Source of the DNA: Clostridiales bacterium
GTDB taxonomy: Bacteria > Bacillota > Clostridia > Peptostreptococcales > Anaerovoracaceae
Reading direction: 5' to 3'
NCBI GenBank assembly: GCA_015243575.1
Contig: CP042469.1
Coordinates: 1,116,001-1,180,000, forward strand
Length of the DNA: 64,000 nt
Within the stretch, counting starts at the first letter, position 1. Every line of letters begins with the position of its first letter. Both the position numbers and the translations under genes were made by a program. Positions 25,218-35,215 of this stretch are shown here, piece after piece. The notes under the pieces are model-generated. The model saw only the letters and a program-made list of their open reading frames with translations, was not told where the DNA came from and did not search any database.

Positions 25218-26440
25218 AGGTATCACAGCTCAACGGTTATATTAAGAGAATTCTTCAATCAGATCCGCTGCTGGGCAACGTTTCAGTCATCGGCGAGGTT
25301 TCAAACCTGAAGCATCACAGCACAGGTCATGTGTATTTTACAATGAAGGATGAAAACAGCAAGATCAATTGTTTCCTTGCATCAGAATACCTCAGGGATC
25401 TGCGCTATGAGCTGGCTGACGGTATCGAAATCATTGCATCAGGATATATCTTTCTCTATGAGCGGGGGGGAACCTACTCACTTAATGTTCGAGACATCGC
25501 AGTGGAAGGTCTGGGAAACTTAACTGCTGCTTTTGAAAAACTAAAACAAAAGCTCTCCGGCGAAGGCCTTTTTGATGACAAATACAAAAAGCCCATCCCA
25601 TACTTTCCGAATAAAATCGCGGTCATTACTTCTGAAACCGGTGCCGCGGTAAGAGATATCATAAAAATCATCAAGAGCAGGAATAATATTGTTGATATCT
25701 TGGTTTATCCCTGCCTTGTTCAAGGTCCCGGAGCTGCTGCAGATATCGCAAAATCTATTCAGGATGTAAACCGTCTTTTTCCTGAGACCGATACGATTAT
25801 CGTCGGCAGGGGCGGTGGTTCTATGGAAGAACTGTGGGCGTTTAATGAAGAAATCGTCGCACGGAGTATCTTTGCGTCCAAAATTCCCGTGATTTCTGCG
25901 GTGGGCCATGAGACAGATTTCACGATTTCGGACTTTGTTGCAGACAAGAGAGCGGAAACGCCTACTGCTGCGGCGCAGATGGCGGTACCTGATATCAATG
26001 CATTAAAAGCATATGTTGAAGGAGAAAAAGACAGCCTGGTTCATGTCATGGAACGGCTGATAAAATATATGGAACTAAGGGTCGCAAGCCACAATATCGG
26101 AGCACTGAGCGTAAGCTTGAATCACAGGCTGTTGTACAGTGCAATGAATGCGGAAGCTCTGTTTAAAGATATGGGAGGTGCCCTGGATAGCAGGCTGAAG
26201 GACTGGGCCAATCGGCTGGAAATGGCGAAATCAGGTCTGGATGCTTTAAATCCAAAAAATATCATGGACAGAGGATATGCGGCAATTTTAAATGGAGAAG
26301 GAAAGATGACGGGTACGGCCGGTAGTTTTCTGACTGGCGATGACCTGACGGCAGTGATGAAGGACGGCAGTATACAATGCCGCGTCTTCGATGTAAGGAG
26401 GAATCAAAATGGCAAAACAAGAGAAAAAGATGAGCTTTGA
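25199..26440 (+). CDS. xseA: Exodeoxyribonuclease VII large subunit
   Basis: Nuclease subunit of 413 residues: an N-terminal OB domain (GEVSNLKHHSTGHVYFTMKD), the catalytic core with DIIVGRGGGSMEEL-like residues (TIIVGRGGGSMEELWAFNEE), AVGHETDFTISDFVADKRA and TPTAAAQ, then a coiled-coil region and the C-terminal LNPKNIMDRGYA segment. ATG at 25199 lies 19 bp inside the preceding gene. It overlaps xseB by 32 bp. Confidence 0.96.
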   Translation: MAIKPVKVSQLNGYIKRILQSDPLLGNVSVIGEVSNLKHHSTGHVYFTMKDENSKINCFLASEYLRDLRYELADGIEIIASGYIFLYERGGTYSLNVRDIAVEGLGNLTAAFEKLKQKLSGEGLFDDKYKKPIPYFPNKIAVITSETGAAVRDIIKIIKSRNNIVDILVYPCLVQGPGAAADIAKSIQDVNRLFPETDTIIVGRGGGSMEELWAFNEEIVARSIFASKIPVISAVGHETDFTISDFVADKRAETPTAAAQMAVPDINALKAYVEGEKDSLVHVMERLIKYMELRVASHNIGALSVSLNHRLLYSAMNAEALFKDMGGALDSRLKDWANRLEMAKSGLDALNPKNIMDRGYAAILNGEGKMTGTAGSFLTGDDLTAVMKDGSIQCRVFDVRRNQNGKTREKDEL

Positions 26441-26612
26441 GGAAGCTTTGGCAGGGCTTGAGCGTTCAGCTGAGGTTCTGAAAAAAGACGGCACAACTTT
26501 GGAGGAGGCCATGCAGTGTTTTGAAAAAGGCGTGGAGTATTACAAGTACTGCAATGAGATTCTAAGCGATGCAAAACAGAAAATCGAATTCTACGATAAA
26601 AAGGAAGCATAA
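26409..26612 (+). CDS. xseB: Exodeoxyribonuclease VII small subunit
   Basis: 67-residue helical subunit with the family signatures FEEALAGLERSAEVL, LEEAMQCFEKGVEYYKYC and a C-terminal lysine/acidic tail. Its ATG at 26409 follows AAGGAGG within the end of xseA. Confidence 0.95.
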   Translation: MAKQEKKMSFEEALAGLERSAEVLKKDGTTLEEAMQCFEKGVEYYKYCNEILSDAKQKIEFYDKKEA

Positions 26613-26627
26613 AGGAGATATGGTAGG

Positions 26628-27524
26628 ATGCAAAATGAAGAATATCTGAGATATAAAAACCTGGTAGACGAACATATCCTTTATTTTCTGCCAGATATTG
26701 ACCATAAAAGTATTACGTTAACCGAAGCTATGACTTACAGTCTAAAAGCCGGAGGGAAAATGCTTCGATCAGTCCTTCTGCTTGCTGCCTGTGATTTCTG
26801 CGGAGGGGATGAAAAAACAGCACTTCCTTACGCCTGCGCCATCGAATACATTCATACTTATTCATTGATCCATGATGACCTTCCGGCCATGGACAATGAT
26901 GACCTCAGAAGAGGGATGCCAACCAATCACAAGGTATTTGGAGAGGCTATGGCGATCTTGGCAGGTGATGGACTGTTAACTTCGGCATTTGAGGCTATGA
27001 ACAAGGATATGCTGCTTTATTTTGATAATGTTGATCTGCTGAAGCGAAGAGTCAGAGCAGCTTATGAAATCTCAAAAGGAGCCGGCTGCCGAGGAATGAT
27101 AGCGGGTCAGGTTGCAGACGTGGAGGCGGAGAATAAACAGTGTACCAGAGAAATTCTGGACTATATCCATCTGAATAAAACAGCTGCACTGATTAAGGCG
27201 GCTGTAAGAGCAGGCGCTTACCTAGGAGGCTGCGATAAAAAGATGCTGGAAGATCTGGATGCTTATGCGGAAAACATCGGTCTGGCCTTCCAGATTGTGG
27301 ATGATATTCTGGACGTAAGCGGCAGCGAAGCTGAGCTGGGGAAACGGGTCGGATCGGATGAAGCAAATCAAAAAGCCACCTATCCCTGCCGCTACGGTCT
27401 TGAAGAGTCTAAGAAAAAAGCGAATGAGCTGACAGAAAATGCGAAACATGCTTTGGCGGATTACTATGATAATGCGGAATTCTTTATTAAGCTGGCCGAT
27501 GAACTGGCTTCAAGAATCAAATAA
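26628..27524 (+). CDS. ispA: Polyprenyl (farnesyl) diphosphate synthase
   Basis: Trans-isoprenyl diphosphate synthase, 298 residues, condensing IPP with allylic diphosphates. First aspartate-rich motif DDLPAMDNDDLRRG and second motif DDILDVSGSEAELGK are intact; also GGKMLR near the start and KTAALIKAA. Operon position xseB-ispA-dxs is usual for Clostridia and couples it to isoprenoid supply. ATG at 26628 with AAAGGAG upstream. Confidence 0.95.
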   Translation: MQNEEYLRYKNLVDEHILYFLPDIDHKSITLTEAMTYSLKAGGKMLRSVLLLAACDFCGGDEKTALPYACAIEYIHTYSLIHDDLPAMDNDDLRRGMPTNHKVFGEAMAILAGDGLLTSAFEAMNKDMLLYFDNVDLLKRRVRAAYEISKGAGCRGMIAGQVADVEAENKQCTREILDYIHLNKTAALIKAAVRAGAYLGGCDKKMLEDLDAYAENIGLAFQIVDDILDVSGSEAELGKRVGSDEANQKATYPCRYGLEESKKKANELTENAKHALADYYDNAEFFIKLADELASRIK

Positions 27525-27601
27525 CAGTTTCCAGCTGACGCAGAGCAGGTGCCAGACAGTTGTAACATGTAAAATAAGAGATTACAAGGGGTATATTCTA
27601 A

Positions 27602-29509
27602 ATGAATAAGACGTTGCTGGACTACAGCTTTCCGGAAGAACTGAAGAAGATGAACGATAGGGACTTGGAGCTGTTGTCTTACGAGATAAGAGATTTTTTA
27701 ATTGAAAAGGTTTCAAAGAACGGAGGCCACTTGGCCTCTAATCTGGGTGTTGTTGAATTGACCATCGCACTGCATAGCGTATTTGACAGCCCAAAGGATA
27801 AGCTGATCTGGGATGTGGGACATCAATCCTACGTACATAAGATTCTTACCGGCAGAGCTGGGAGCTTTGATGGCCTTCGCAGATTCAACGGTCTCAGCGG
27901 CTTTCCTAAAAGGGAGGAAAGCATCCATGACATGTTTGATACCGGACACAGCAGTAATTCCATTTCAGCAGCCATGGGCTATGCTGCTGCGAGAGATCTA
28001 AAGGGTGAGGATTATTCGGTGGTTGCGGTCATCGGAGACGGCGCGCTGACAGGGGGAATGGCTTACGAAGCGCTGAACAATGCCGGTTCTTCCCATTCCA
28101 GGATGATTGTGATCCTCAACGATAACGAGATGTCCATCTCAAAAAATATCGGTGGAATTTCTCAGCATCTTGCAAAGCTGCGGGCCTCTCACACCTACCT
28201 GGATCTAAAGAAGCAGTTAAAAAAGACGCTAAAAGGAATTCCAGGCGTTGGCGAAGGTCTCTATAACAGTGTGGAGCATATTCGAGATACGGTAAAATAT
28301 GCGCTGTCTCCCGGAGGAATCTTCGAACAGCTTGGATTCAAATATTTTGGACCAGTGGATGGTCATAATATCCACGATTTGACTGAGATCCTGTCCGCTG
28401 CAAAACTTATGGATGAGCCTGTGCTGATCCATGCCATAACGAAAAAAGGGAAAGGCTACCGGAATGCGGAAAATAATCCGGGGAAATTTCACGGAATCGC
28501 CGCCTTTGATCCCACCACAGGCAATTTGGCGTCCGTTTCGGAAAAACCCAGCTATTCCTCTGTGTTTGGGAAGAAGCTCCTGCAGATGGCAGACCGGGAT
28601 AATAGAATTGTTGCGGTCTGTGCAGCGATGATTGAAGCGACCGGTTTGGGAAAATTCTCTCAGAAATATCCTCAGCGGATCTTTGATGCCGGTATTGCAG
28701 AAGCCCATGCAGTGACGTTTGCTGCTGGTCTTGCGGCAGGTGGATACCGACCGGTGGTTGCCATCTACTCCACATTTTTGCAGCGAGCATATGATCAGAT
28801 TCTCATCGATGTCTGTATGCAGAAGCTTCCGGTCCTGTTTGCCATCGACAGGGCGGGCAATGTAGGTTCCGACGGAGAAACCCATCACGGTGTGTTTGAT
28901 CTGTCCTACCTGTCTCATATGCCGAATATGACAGTGCTTGCTCCCAAGGATGGAAAAGAACTTGAAGAAATGATGGAATATGCCATGACACTTCCCGGTC
29001 CCTGTGCCATCCGTTATCCCAGAGGAGAAGCGCCGGAGATAACACCGGCTGATGGGAATGTGCTGGAAAAACAAGATGTGCTGGAAAAACAAGATGATTT
29101 TTTTGGCAGTCGTTCTATCCTCACAGGTCAGGACGTGGAGCTCTTTGCGGTGGGAAAAATGGTTTCTGTTGGAACAGAGGTCTGTGAGCTGCTGCGCAAA
29201 AGAGGGATTCAGGCAGGGCTGACCAATGCACGGTTTATAAAACCGATAGATACCGATTCAATTCTTGCTGCTGCGAAGCAAACCGGAAAGCTCATTACGC
29301 TTGAGGATAATGTAATTGAGGGCGGCTATGGTTCCTCGGTGACGCAGGTTCTGGCGGAAAAAAGAATGAATGCTGTAAAGATACTGAACATCGGCTGGCC
29401 CGATCGTTTTGTAGAGCAGGGAAGCACAGAGGAGCTTTGCTGTAAATATGGATTGGATGCGGAGAGCATCGCGGAAAGGGTGTGTGATTTCCTTGAAGGA
29501 AAGGCTTGA
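27602..29509 (+). CDS. dxs: 1-deoxy-D-xylulose-5-phosphate synthase
   Basis: TPP-dependent first enzyme of the MEP isoprenoid pathway, 635 residues. Seen: GGHLASNLGVVELTIALH, the TPP motif GDGALTGGMAYEALNNAG, the pyrimidine-binding domain with GIAEAHAVTFAAGLA, the DRAGNVGSDGETHHG segment and the C-terminal transketolase-like domain. A perfect 18-bp tandem duplication gives VLEKQD twice in a linker (29060-29095). Its 3' end overlaps the next gene. Confidence 0.96.
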   Translation: MNKTLLDYSFPEELKKMNDRDLELLSYEIRDFLIEKVSKNGGHLASNLGVVELTIALHSVFDSPKDKLIWDVGHQSYVHKILTGRAGSFDGLRRFNGLSGFPKREESIHDMFDTGHSSNSISAAMGYAAARDLKGEDYSVVAVIGDGALTGGMAYEALNNAGSSHSRMIVILNDNEMSISKNIGGISQHLAKLRASHTYLDLKKQLKKTLKGIPGVGEGLYNSVEHIRDTVKYALSPGGIFEQLGFKYFGPVDGHNIHDLTEILSAAKLMDEPVLIHAITKKGKGYRNAENNPGKFHGIAAFDPTTGNLASVSEKPSYSSVFGKKLLQMADRDNRIVAVCAAMIEATGLGKFSQKYPQRIFDAGIAEAHAVTFAAGLAAGGYRPVVAIYSTFLQRAYDQILIDVCMQKLPVLFAIDRAGNVGSDGETHHGVFDLSYLSHMPNMTVLAPKDGKELEEMMEYAMTLPGPCAIRYPRGEAPEITPADGNVLEKQDVLEKQDDFFGSRSILTGQDVELFAVGKMVSVGTEVCELLRKRGIQAGLTNARFIKPIDTDSILAAAKQTGKLITLEDNVIEGGYGSSVTQVLAEKRMNAVKILNIGWPDRFVEQGSTEELCCKYGLDAESIAERVCDFLEGKA

Positions 29510-30305
29510 TATCATACTTGTTAACAGAGGGTTCTTTCCTTCCAGAGAAAGAGCAAAAGCTGCCGTTATGGCGGGCATCGTCTATGTTGACGGACAGAGA
29601 GTGGACAAAGCAGGAACGGGCGTTCGAGAGGATGCGGATCTATATGTAAAAGAGGACACCTGTCCTTATGTAAGTCGAGGCGGACTGAAGCTTGCAAAAG
29701 CCATCCAATCATTTCAGCTATCCTTAGAGAATGTGGTTGCTGTGGACATTGGGGCTTCTACAGGAGGCTTCACGGACTGTATGCTGAAAAATGGAGCCCA
29801 AAAGGTCTATTCCATCGATGTGGGTTACGGCCAGCTTGACTGGATACTCAGAAATGATCCGAGAGTTGTCAATATGGAGAAGGTAAATATTCGCTATCTG
29901 GAACCGGATACGATTGAAGAAAAGGCTGATTTTATCAGCATAGATGTATCCTTTATCTCACTGAAGCTTGTCTTCCCTGTTGCGTCTTCCCTGCTGTCTG
30001 AGGACGGTAAGCTGGTTTGCCTCGTTAAGCCACAGTTTGAGGCAGGGCGGGAGCAGGTCGGAAAAAAGGGAATTGTTCGGGACAAAGCTGTGCATGAAGA
30101 AGTGATCGGAAACGTAATCCAATATGCTGAAAGAAACGGCCTCTACCCCCATGGCCTTGATTTTTCTCCTATGACAGGAGCAAAAGGAAATATCGAATAT
30201 CTTCTCTTGCTTAGTAAAAACAATCATGATGAGCTTACTGGCGGTCGTGATTATAAAGACATGATCAAAGCAGTGGTCAAGGCTTCCCATGAGGTGCTTG
30301 ACTAG
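29484..30305 (+). CDS. tlyA: TlyA family rRNA/hemolysin-like methyltransferase
   Basis: S4 domain (about residues 4-65, RLDIILVNRGFFPSRERAKAAVMAG) fused to an FtsJ-like SAM methyltransferase with DIGASTGGFTDCML, SIDVSFISLKL and LVKPQFEAGR. The family 2'-O-methylates rRNA in Mycobacterium; the Firmicute YqxC branch has not been proved to do so. I place the start at the GTG 29484 (GGAAAGGG 4 nt upstream), giving 273 residues; a TTG at 29493 is the alternative. It overlaps dxs by 26 bp. Confidence 0.88.
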   Translation: MISLKERLDIILVNRGFFPSRERAKAAVMAGIVYVDGQRVDKAGTGVREDADLYVKEDTCPYVSRGGLKLAKAIQSFQLSLENVVAVDIGASTGGFTDCMLKNGAQKVYSIDVGYGQLDWILRNDPRVVNMEKVNIRYLEPDTIEEKADFISIDVSFISLKLVFPVASSLLSEDGKLVCLVKPQFEAGREQVGKKGIVRDKAVHEEVIGNVIQYAERNGLYPHGLDFSPMTGAKGNIEYLLLLSKNNHDELTGGRDYKDMIKAVVKASHEVLD

Positions 30306-30358
30306 AAGGGTATAACGTTAATTAAAATAGAGTAGAAAGAAAGCGATTAGAGGTTACC

Positions 30359-32983
30359 ATGCAACTTACACCGATGATGCAGCAATATATGGATATCAAG
30401 GAAAACTACAAGGATTGCATCCTGTTCTTCCGTCTCGGAGATTTCTACGAAATGTTTTTTGAAGATGCGATAACGGCGTCAAGGGAGCTGGAAATCACAC
30501 TGACGGGAAAAAGCTATGGACAGGAAGAACGGGCACCTATGTGCGGTGTTCCGTATCACGCAGCGGATAACTACATCGGCAAACTCATCGACAGAGGCTA
30601 CAAGGTGGCGATTTGCGAGCAGGTGGAAGATCCGGCAACTGCCAAGGGGATTGTAAAGCGGGAAGTGATACAGATCATCACGCCCGGCACCGTGGTCAGT
30701 CAATCCATGCTCAATGAAAAGGAGAACAATTATCTTGCATCTGTCTTTTTGAGTGAGACGGGTGCGGGGATCGCTTATTGTGATGTATCCACTGGAGAAA
30801 TCAGTGCAGCAGAGCTTTCGGGTACAAGATACATAGAAAAACTGATTAATGAATTGGTAAAAATTAGGGCAAAGGAAGTTGTTGCCAACGAAGCAGTCTC
30901 ACTGGACGGTCTTTCTGAGGATATTCGCGATGCTTCCGGCGCCTATTTCAGTATATTAGGTTCACAGTACTACAATCAAAATTCCGCGGAGGATGCGGTG
31001 CTAAGGCAGTTTAAAGTAAAATCCCTCAAGGGTCTGGGGGTAGAAGAAATGCCCTCCGCAGTAATGGCGCTTGGAGCATTGCTTTCCTATCTTTTTGAGA
31101 CTCAAAAGCAGAACCTATCCCACCTTGCCCGCCTGAATGTTTACGATACGGCAGGCCATATGGCACTTGATAAGGCAACCATCAAGAATTTGGAGCTGAC
31201 AGAGACCTTGTTTGAGAAGAAGATTCAAGGCTCTCTTCTTGGTGTTCTGGACAAGACGCAAACTGCCATGGGTTCCAGAAAGATGAAGCAATGGCTGAGA
31301 GAACCTTTGAACAGGCTGACAGAAATCAAAGAGCGTCTGGACGCTGTGGAGCTCTTAACAGACGAAATTCTGCTCAGAAACAATATCAAAGAGCATCTGA
31401 AAAAGATCTACGATCTGGAGCGTTTGGCCGGACGAATTTCCTGCGGAAACGCCAACGGCAAAGATCTTATTGCCTTAAAAAACTCTATTTTTGTCCTTCC
31501 TGATATGAAAAGTGAGCTTTCCGCCTGCGGTGATCCTTTGCTGGAGCGATTGGAAACCTCAATGGACGCACTTGCTGACATCTACGAGCTTATCGATCGT
31601 GCTGTGGTGGATGAGCCGCCCTTTACCGTTAAGGAGGGAGGACTGATCAAAAAAGGCTATTCTGAGGATCTTGACAGCTTGAAGGATTCCATCGTTGACG
31701 GTCAGAGCTGGATTGCAGGATTGGAAGCAGTTGAAAAAGAGAGGACCGGGATTAAATCCTTAAAGGTTGGCTTTAACAAGGTTTTCGGATATTATATCGA
31801 AGTGACAAAATCCTACTATGATCTCGTTCCCGAAAACTACATCAGAAAGCAGACCCTGGCCAACTGCGAGCGGTTTATTACTCCAGAACTAAAAGAAGTA
31901 GAATCCGTTGTTCTCAACGCGGAAACAAAGATCAACCAGCTGGAATATGAACTGTTTGTCGAGATCCGAAACATGATTCAAGGCTTTATCGGAACCATAC
32001 AAAGTACCTCGGCTGCAATTTCTGTGCTTGACGTTCTGGTTTCCTATGCAGAAGTGGGGAGCAGACTGGGATATATCAAACCAAGCATCAACAATGGAGA
32101 TGCGATCCTCATCGAAAAAGGAAGGCACCCCGTCATAGAAGGAAGCATTCGCAATGGCATCTTTGTTTCTAATGACACCTATGTGGATCGGAAGGACAGC
32201 AGCATGCTGCTGATCACCGGTCCAAATATGTCGGGAAAATCTACATACATGCGCCAAACTGCACTGATCGTTCTCATGGCGCAGACAGGCTGTTTCGTGC
32301 CGGCAGAAGCTGCAACCATCGGCATTGTAGATCGTATCTATACAAGAATCGGCGCATCCGATAATTTGGCACAGGGGCAGAGTACCTTTTATGTGGAAAT
32401 GAGTGAGCTCGCCTATATTCTCAACACGGCGACAGACAAAAGCCTCATCATTCTGGATGAAATCGGAAGAGGGACAAGCACCTATGACGGACTTTCCATT
32501 GCCTGGGCAGTTGTGGAATATCTTTGCAACAGCAGAGGAAGAATCCGAACCCTCTTTGCCACCCACTATCACGAGCTGACCGCTCTGGAAGGGCATATGA
32601 CCGGACTGAAAAACCTGAACGTGGATGTACAAGAGAAGGACGGCAATATCGTTTTCCTTCATAAGATAGTCGAGGGCAGTGCCAGCCGAAGTTATGGGAT
32701 TCACGTGGCAAAGCTTGCAGGGGTACCGCAGCAGCTGCTTCTTGCGGCGGAAGAAAAGCTCTCAGAGCTTGAACATAGCGGCGCTTCTATCGATCTTGAC
32801 AAATATGTGCCCGGAGCTGCGGAGCAACTTCCGGAAGCAAAGGCGAACGCAGAGCAGATCTCCTTTTTCAGTTTTGCCCCCAATCCTGTAGTGGAGCGGC
32901 TGAAATCACTGGATCTTATGACGATTACTCCATCCCAGGCTTTCAGTATTCTTGAGGAATTAAAGAAGGCTGCAGAATCGTAA
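30359..32983 (+). CDS. mutS: DNA mismatch repair protein MutS
   Basis: Mismatch-recognition ATPase of 874 residues. Seen: the N-terminal mismatch-binding motif GDFYEMFFEDA (Phe-x-Glu), the connector and lever domains, the ATPase with Walker A GPNMSGKSTYM, DEIGRGTSTYDG and FATHYHELTALE, and a C-terminal dimerisation tail. ATG at 30359 follows AGAGGTTACC. It heads mutS-mutL-miaA. Confidence 0.97.
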   Translation: MQLTPMMQQYMDIKENYKDCILFFRLGDFYEMFFEDAITASRELEITLTGKSYGQEERAPMCGVPYHAADNYIGKLIDRGYKVAICEQVEDPATAKGIVKREVIQIITPGTVVSQSMLNEKENNYLASVFLSETGAGIAYCDVSTGEISAAELSGTRYIEKLINELVKIRAKEVVANEAVSLDGLSEDIRDASGAYFSILGSQYYNQNSAEDAVLRQFKVKSLKGLGVEEMPSAVMALGALLSYLFETQKQNLSHLARLNVYDTAGHMALDKATIKNLELTETLFEKKIQGSLLGVLDKTQTAMGSRKMKQWLREPLNRLTEIKERLDAVELLTDEILLRNNIKEHLKKIYDLERLAGRISCGNANGKDLIALKNSIFVLPDMKSELSACGDPLLERLETSMDALADIYELIDRAVVDEPPFTVKEGGLIKKGYSEDLDSLKDSIVDGQSWIAGLEAVEKERTGIKSLKVGFNKVFGYYIEVTKSYYDLVPENYIRKQTLANCERFITPELKEVESVVLNAETKINQLEYELFVEIRNMIQGFIGTIQSTSAAISVLDVLVSYAEVGSRLGYIKPSINNGDAILIEKGRHPVIEGSIRNGIFVSNDTYVDRKDSSMLLITGPNMSGKSTYMRQTALIVLMAQTGCFVPAEAATIGIVDRIYTRIGASDNLAQGQSTFYVEMSELAYILNTATDKSLIILDEIGRGTSTYDGLSIAWAVVEYLCNSRGRIRTLFATHYHELTALEGHMTGLKNLNVDVQEKDGNIVFLHKIVEGSASRSYGIHVAKLAGVPQQLLLAAEEKLSELEHSGASIDLDKYVPGAAEQLPEAKANAEQISFFSFAPNPVVERLKSLDLMTITPSQAFSILEELKKAAES

Positions 32984-33084
32984 TTGACATGGGTGCTGAT
33001 TCGAATAAAGGAACGAATAAGAGAATTTCATGAAATGCAGATCAGGCCGAATGAATGCGCATCCGGCCGGAACAGGAGCATGAT

Positions 33085-35142
33085 ATGGATCAAACCATAG
33101 AAAAAAGAATTTTTGAACTTCCGAAACATGTGGCAGATAAGATCGCGGCTGGCGAAGTAGTGGACAGACCACTTTCCATCGTAAAAGAGCTAGTGGAAAA
33201 TTCCATTGATGCAGGCGCCACCTCTATCACCATTGAAATACGAAATGGCGGAAAAACATATATCCGTGTAACAGACAACGGCAGCGGCATCCAAAAGGAG
33301 GATGCAGAACTTGCATTTAAGAGGCATGCTACCAGCAAAATTAAGACAGATACGGATCTGGATCATATTGAAAGTCTTGGATTTCGCGGTGAAGCACTTG
33401 CCAGCATTTCTGCCGTCTCCAAAGTGGAGCTGATCACGAAAACCGCCGGGGATAAGAGTGGGATTCGTCTCAGACTGGAAGGCGGAGAAATGATTGAAAA
33501 AGAGGATACGGGCTGTCCTGAGGGAACCACCTTCATCATCGAGGAACTCTTCTTTAATACGCCGGCAAGATTAAAGTTTATGAAGCAGGATGCTACTGAG
33601 AGCACACTGATCATCGACTTTATCTCTAAAATGACGCTGGCATATCCTCAGATTAAATTTCGTCTCGTAAACAATGGAAATATCCTGTTTTCCACCAACG
33701 GCAAAGGAGATATCTATTCCAATATTCTCACCATTTACAGCAGGGAAATTGGGGATAAGCTGATTCATCTTTCGGAGGATCATGGACAGATGGCACTGGA
33801 AGCGTTTATCTCCGCGCCCAGCAACAGCAGAACCAATAGAAAAAGTCAGATTTTCTTTGTAAACGGAAGATATATCAGCAGTAAGCTAATGGAGAATGCG
33901 GTGACGGATGCGTACCAGGAAAAGCTCTTTGAAGGCAGATATCCGGTGAGCTTCTTGTTTCTTAGGGTTTCCCCGGAAAGCTTGGATGTCAATATCCATC
34001 CCAATAAACGGGAAGTTCGCTTCGATGATGAAAAGGCTGTCAGGGAATTTATCGCTGCGTCCATCAGAAAAAGTTTAAAAACCAAGGACGCGATTCCGGA
34101 AATCAAAGAGAATAATCTCTTTAAATTTAAGCCTTCAGCTTTGGCTGCAGACCCATCGAAGACTTTGGCAGATCCTGTTAGCACTCTGGATACAGATAGC
34201 CCCAAACCTTCAGCAGAAGGCGTTGATGCTTCGGTGCAGACGAAAGAAGCGGATGTGATAAAAACACAAGCGGTGAAATCCAATGGCACGCAGGTCGAAC
34301 AGCGACCGAAAGAGGAACAGGTTGACATAAAAAGATTATTGTTTGAATCGAGGCTGGCCAAGGAGAAGCAAAAGCAGTATTCTGAACAAAATCGATCTTC
34401 TGTATCTACTGCCGCATCAGCAGTTGAATTCCAAGACGGCGATGAAAAGACCCCTGCACCTTTGGTAAATGAGGCTTTAGACGCTTATGTACCTTCGGAA
34501 AAAAGATTAAATTCTGTTATATTGGAGAATAATCAGGCTGGGAATACTAAGCCGGCAGATGATTTTGAGATTGGAGCACTGACCGTTACCGGCTCCATTT
34601 TTGGAACATATATTACAGCTGTGGATGATTCGTGTTTCTATCTGATCGACCAGCATGGAGCCCACGAAAGAATCTTTTATGAGCAGCTGCTTGCCGAATA
34701 TCGAAAAGAAGAGAAGACGCAGCAGATGATTCTGACGCCATTCGTCATAAATGTGACTCATGCCGTCAAAAATGATACGGGGCGAATGCTCCATTTCCTG
34801 GGAAATCTAGGCTTTGAGATCGAAGAATTCGGCCCGACTGCTTATATTGTCAAAGCGATTCCGTATTATATGGGACTGGAGGAGTCCAAGGACTTTATCG
34901 ATTACCTGCTGGACAATATTTCGGAAGAGGGCGAACTGGATAATCAGAAGAAAATCGCCTCGATCATTACCAGCGCCTGCAAGAAAGCAGTGAAAGCCCA
35001 TGACGTATTGGATCGCCAGGAAATCGATCGCCTGATGGCAGATTTGGCAAAGACAAAGAATCCCTATTCCTGTCCTCACGGAAGGCCTACTTTCGTGAAG
35101 CTGCGAAAATATGAAATCGAGAAAATGTTTAAGAGGGTTTAG
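33085..35142 (+). CDS. mutL: DNA mismatch repair protein MutL
   Basis: GHKL ATPase of 685 residues with KIAAGEVVDRP, NSIDAGA, DNGSGI and GFRGEALASISAVS. A long variable linker (about 340-500, rich in Ser/Ala/Glu) leads to the C-terminal endonuclease-type domain with DQHGAHERIFYE, ACKKAVKAHDVLD and CPHGRPT. The ATG at 33085 has AGGAG 6 nt upstream; ten in-frame codons before it are not supported. 101 bp after mutS. Confidence 0.96.
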   Translation: MDQTIEKRIFELPKHVADKIAAGEVVDRPLSIVKELVENSIDAGATSITIEIRNGGKTYIRVTDNGSGIQKEDAELAFKRHATSKIKTDTDLDHIESLGFRGEALASISAVSKVELITKTAGDKSGIRLRLEGGEMIEKEDTGCPEGTTFIIEELFFNTPARLKFMKQDATESTLIIDFISKMTLAYPQIKFRLVNNGNILFSTNGKGDIYSNILTIYSREIGDKLIHLSEDHGQMALEAFISAPSNSRTNRKSQIFFVNGRYISSKLMENAVTDAYQEKLFEGRYPVSFLFLRVSPESLDVNIHPNKREVRFDDEKAVREFIAASIRKSLKTKDAIPEIKENNLFKFKPSALAADPSKTLADPVSTLDTDSPKPSAEGVDASVQTKEADVIKTQAVKSNGTQVEQRPKEEQVDIKRLLFESRLAKEKQKQYSEQNRSSVSTAASAVEFQDGDEKTPAPLVNEALDAYVPSEKRLNSVILENNQAGNTKPADDFEIGALTVTGSIFGTYITAVDDSCFYLIDQHGAHERIFYEQLLAEYRKEEKTQQMILTPFVINVTHAVKNDTGRMLHFLGNLGFEIEEFGPTAYIVKAIPYYMGLEESKDFIDYLLDNISEEGELDNQKKIASIITSACKKAVKAHDVLDRQEIDRLMADLAKTKNPYSCPHGRPTFVKLRKYEIEKMFKRV

Positions 35143-35215
35143 TACCGATGTGCTGTCCCGACAAATTTTGAATTAGGTATGAGAAACCATACGAGTAGAA
35201 GAAAAAGGATGCTAT

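Noticed and set aside
28229-29092. Antisense open frame (287 codons) opposite dxs
   Set aside because: Shadow of the conserved Dxs frame; composition is atypical.
31889-32704. Antisense open frame (271 codons) opposite mutS
   Set aside because: It mirrors the conserved MutS ATPase domain; its protein has no recognisable domain.
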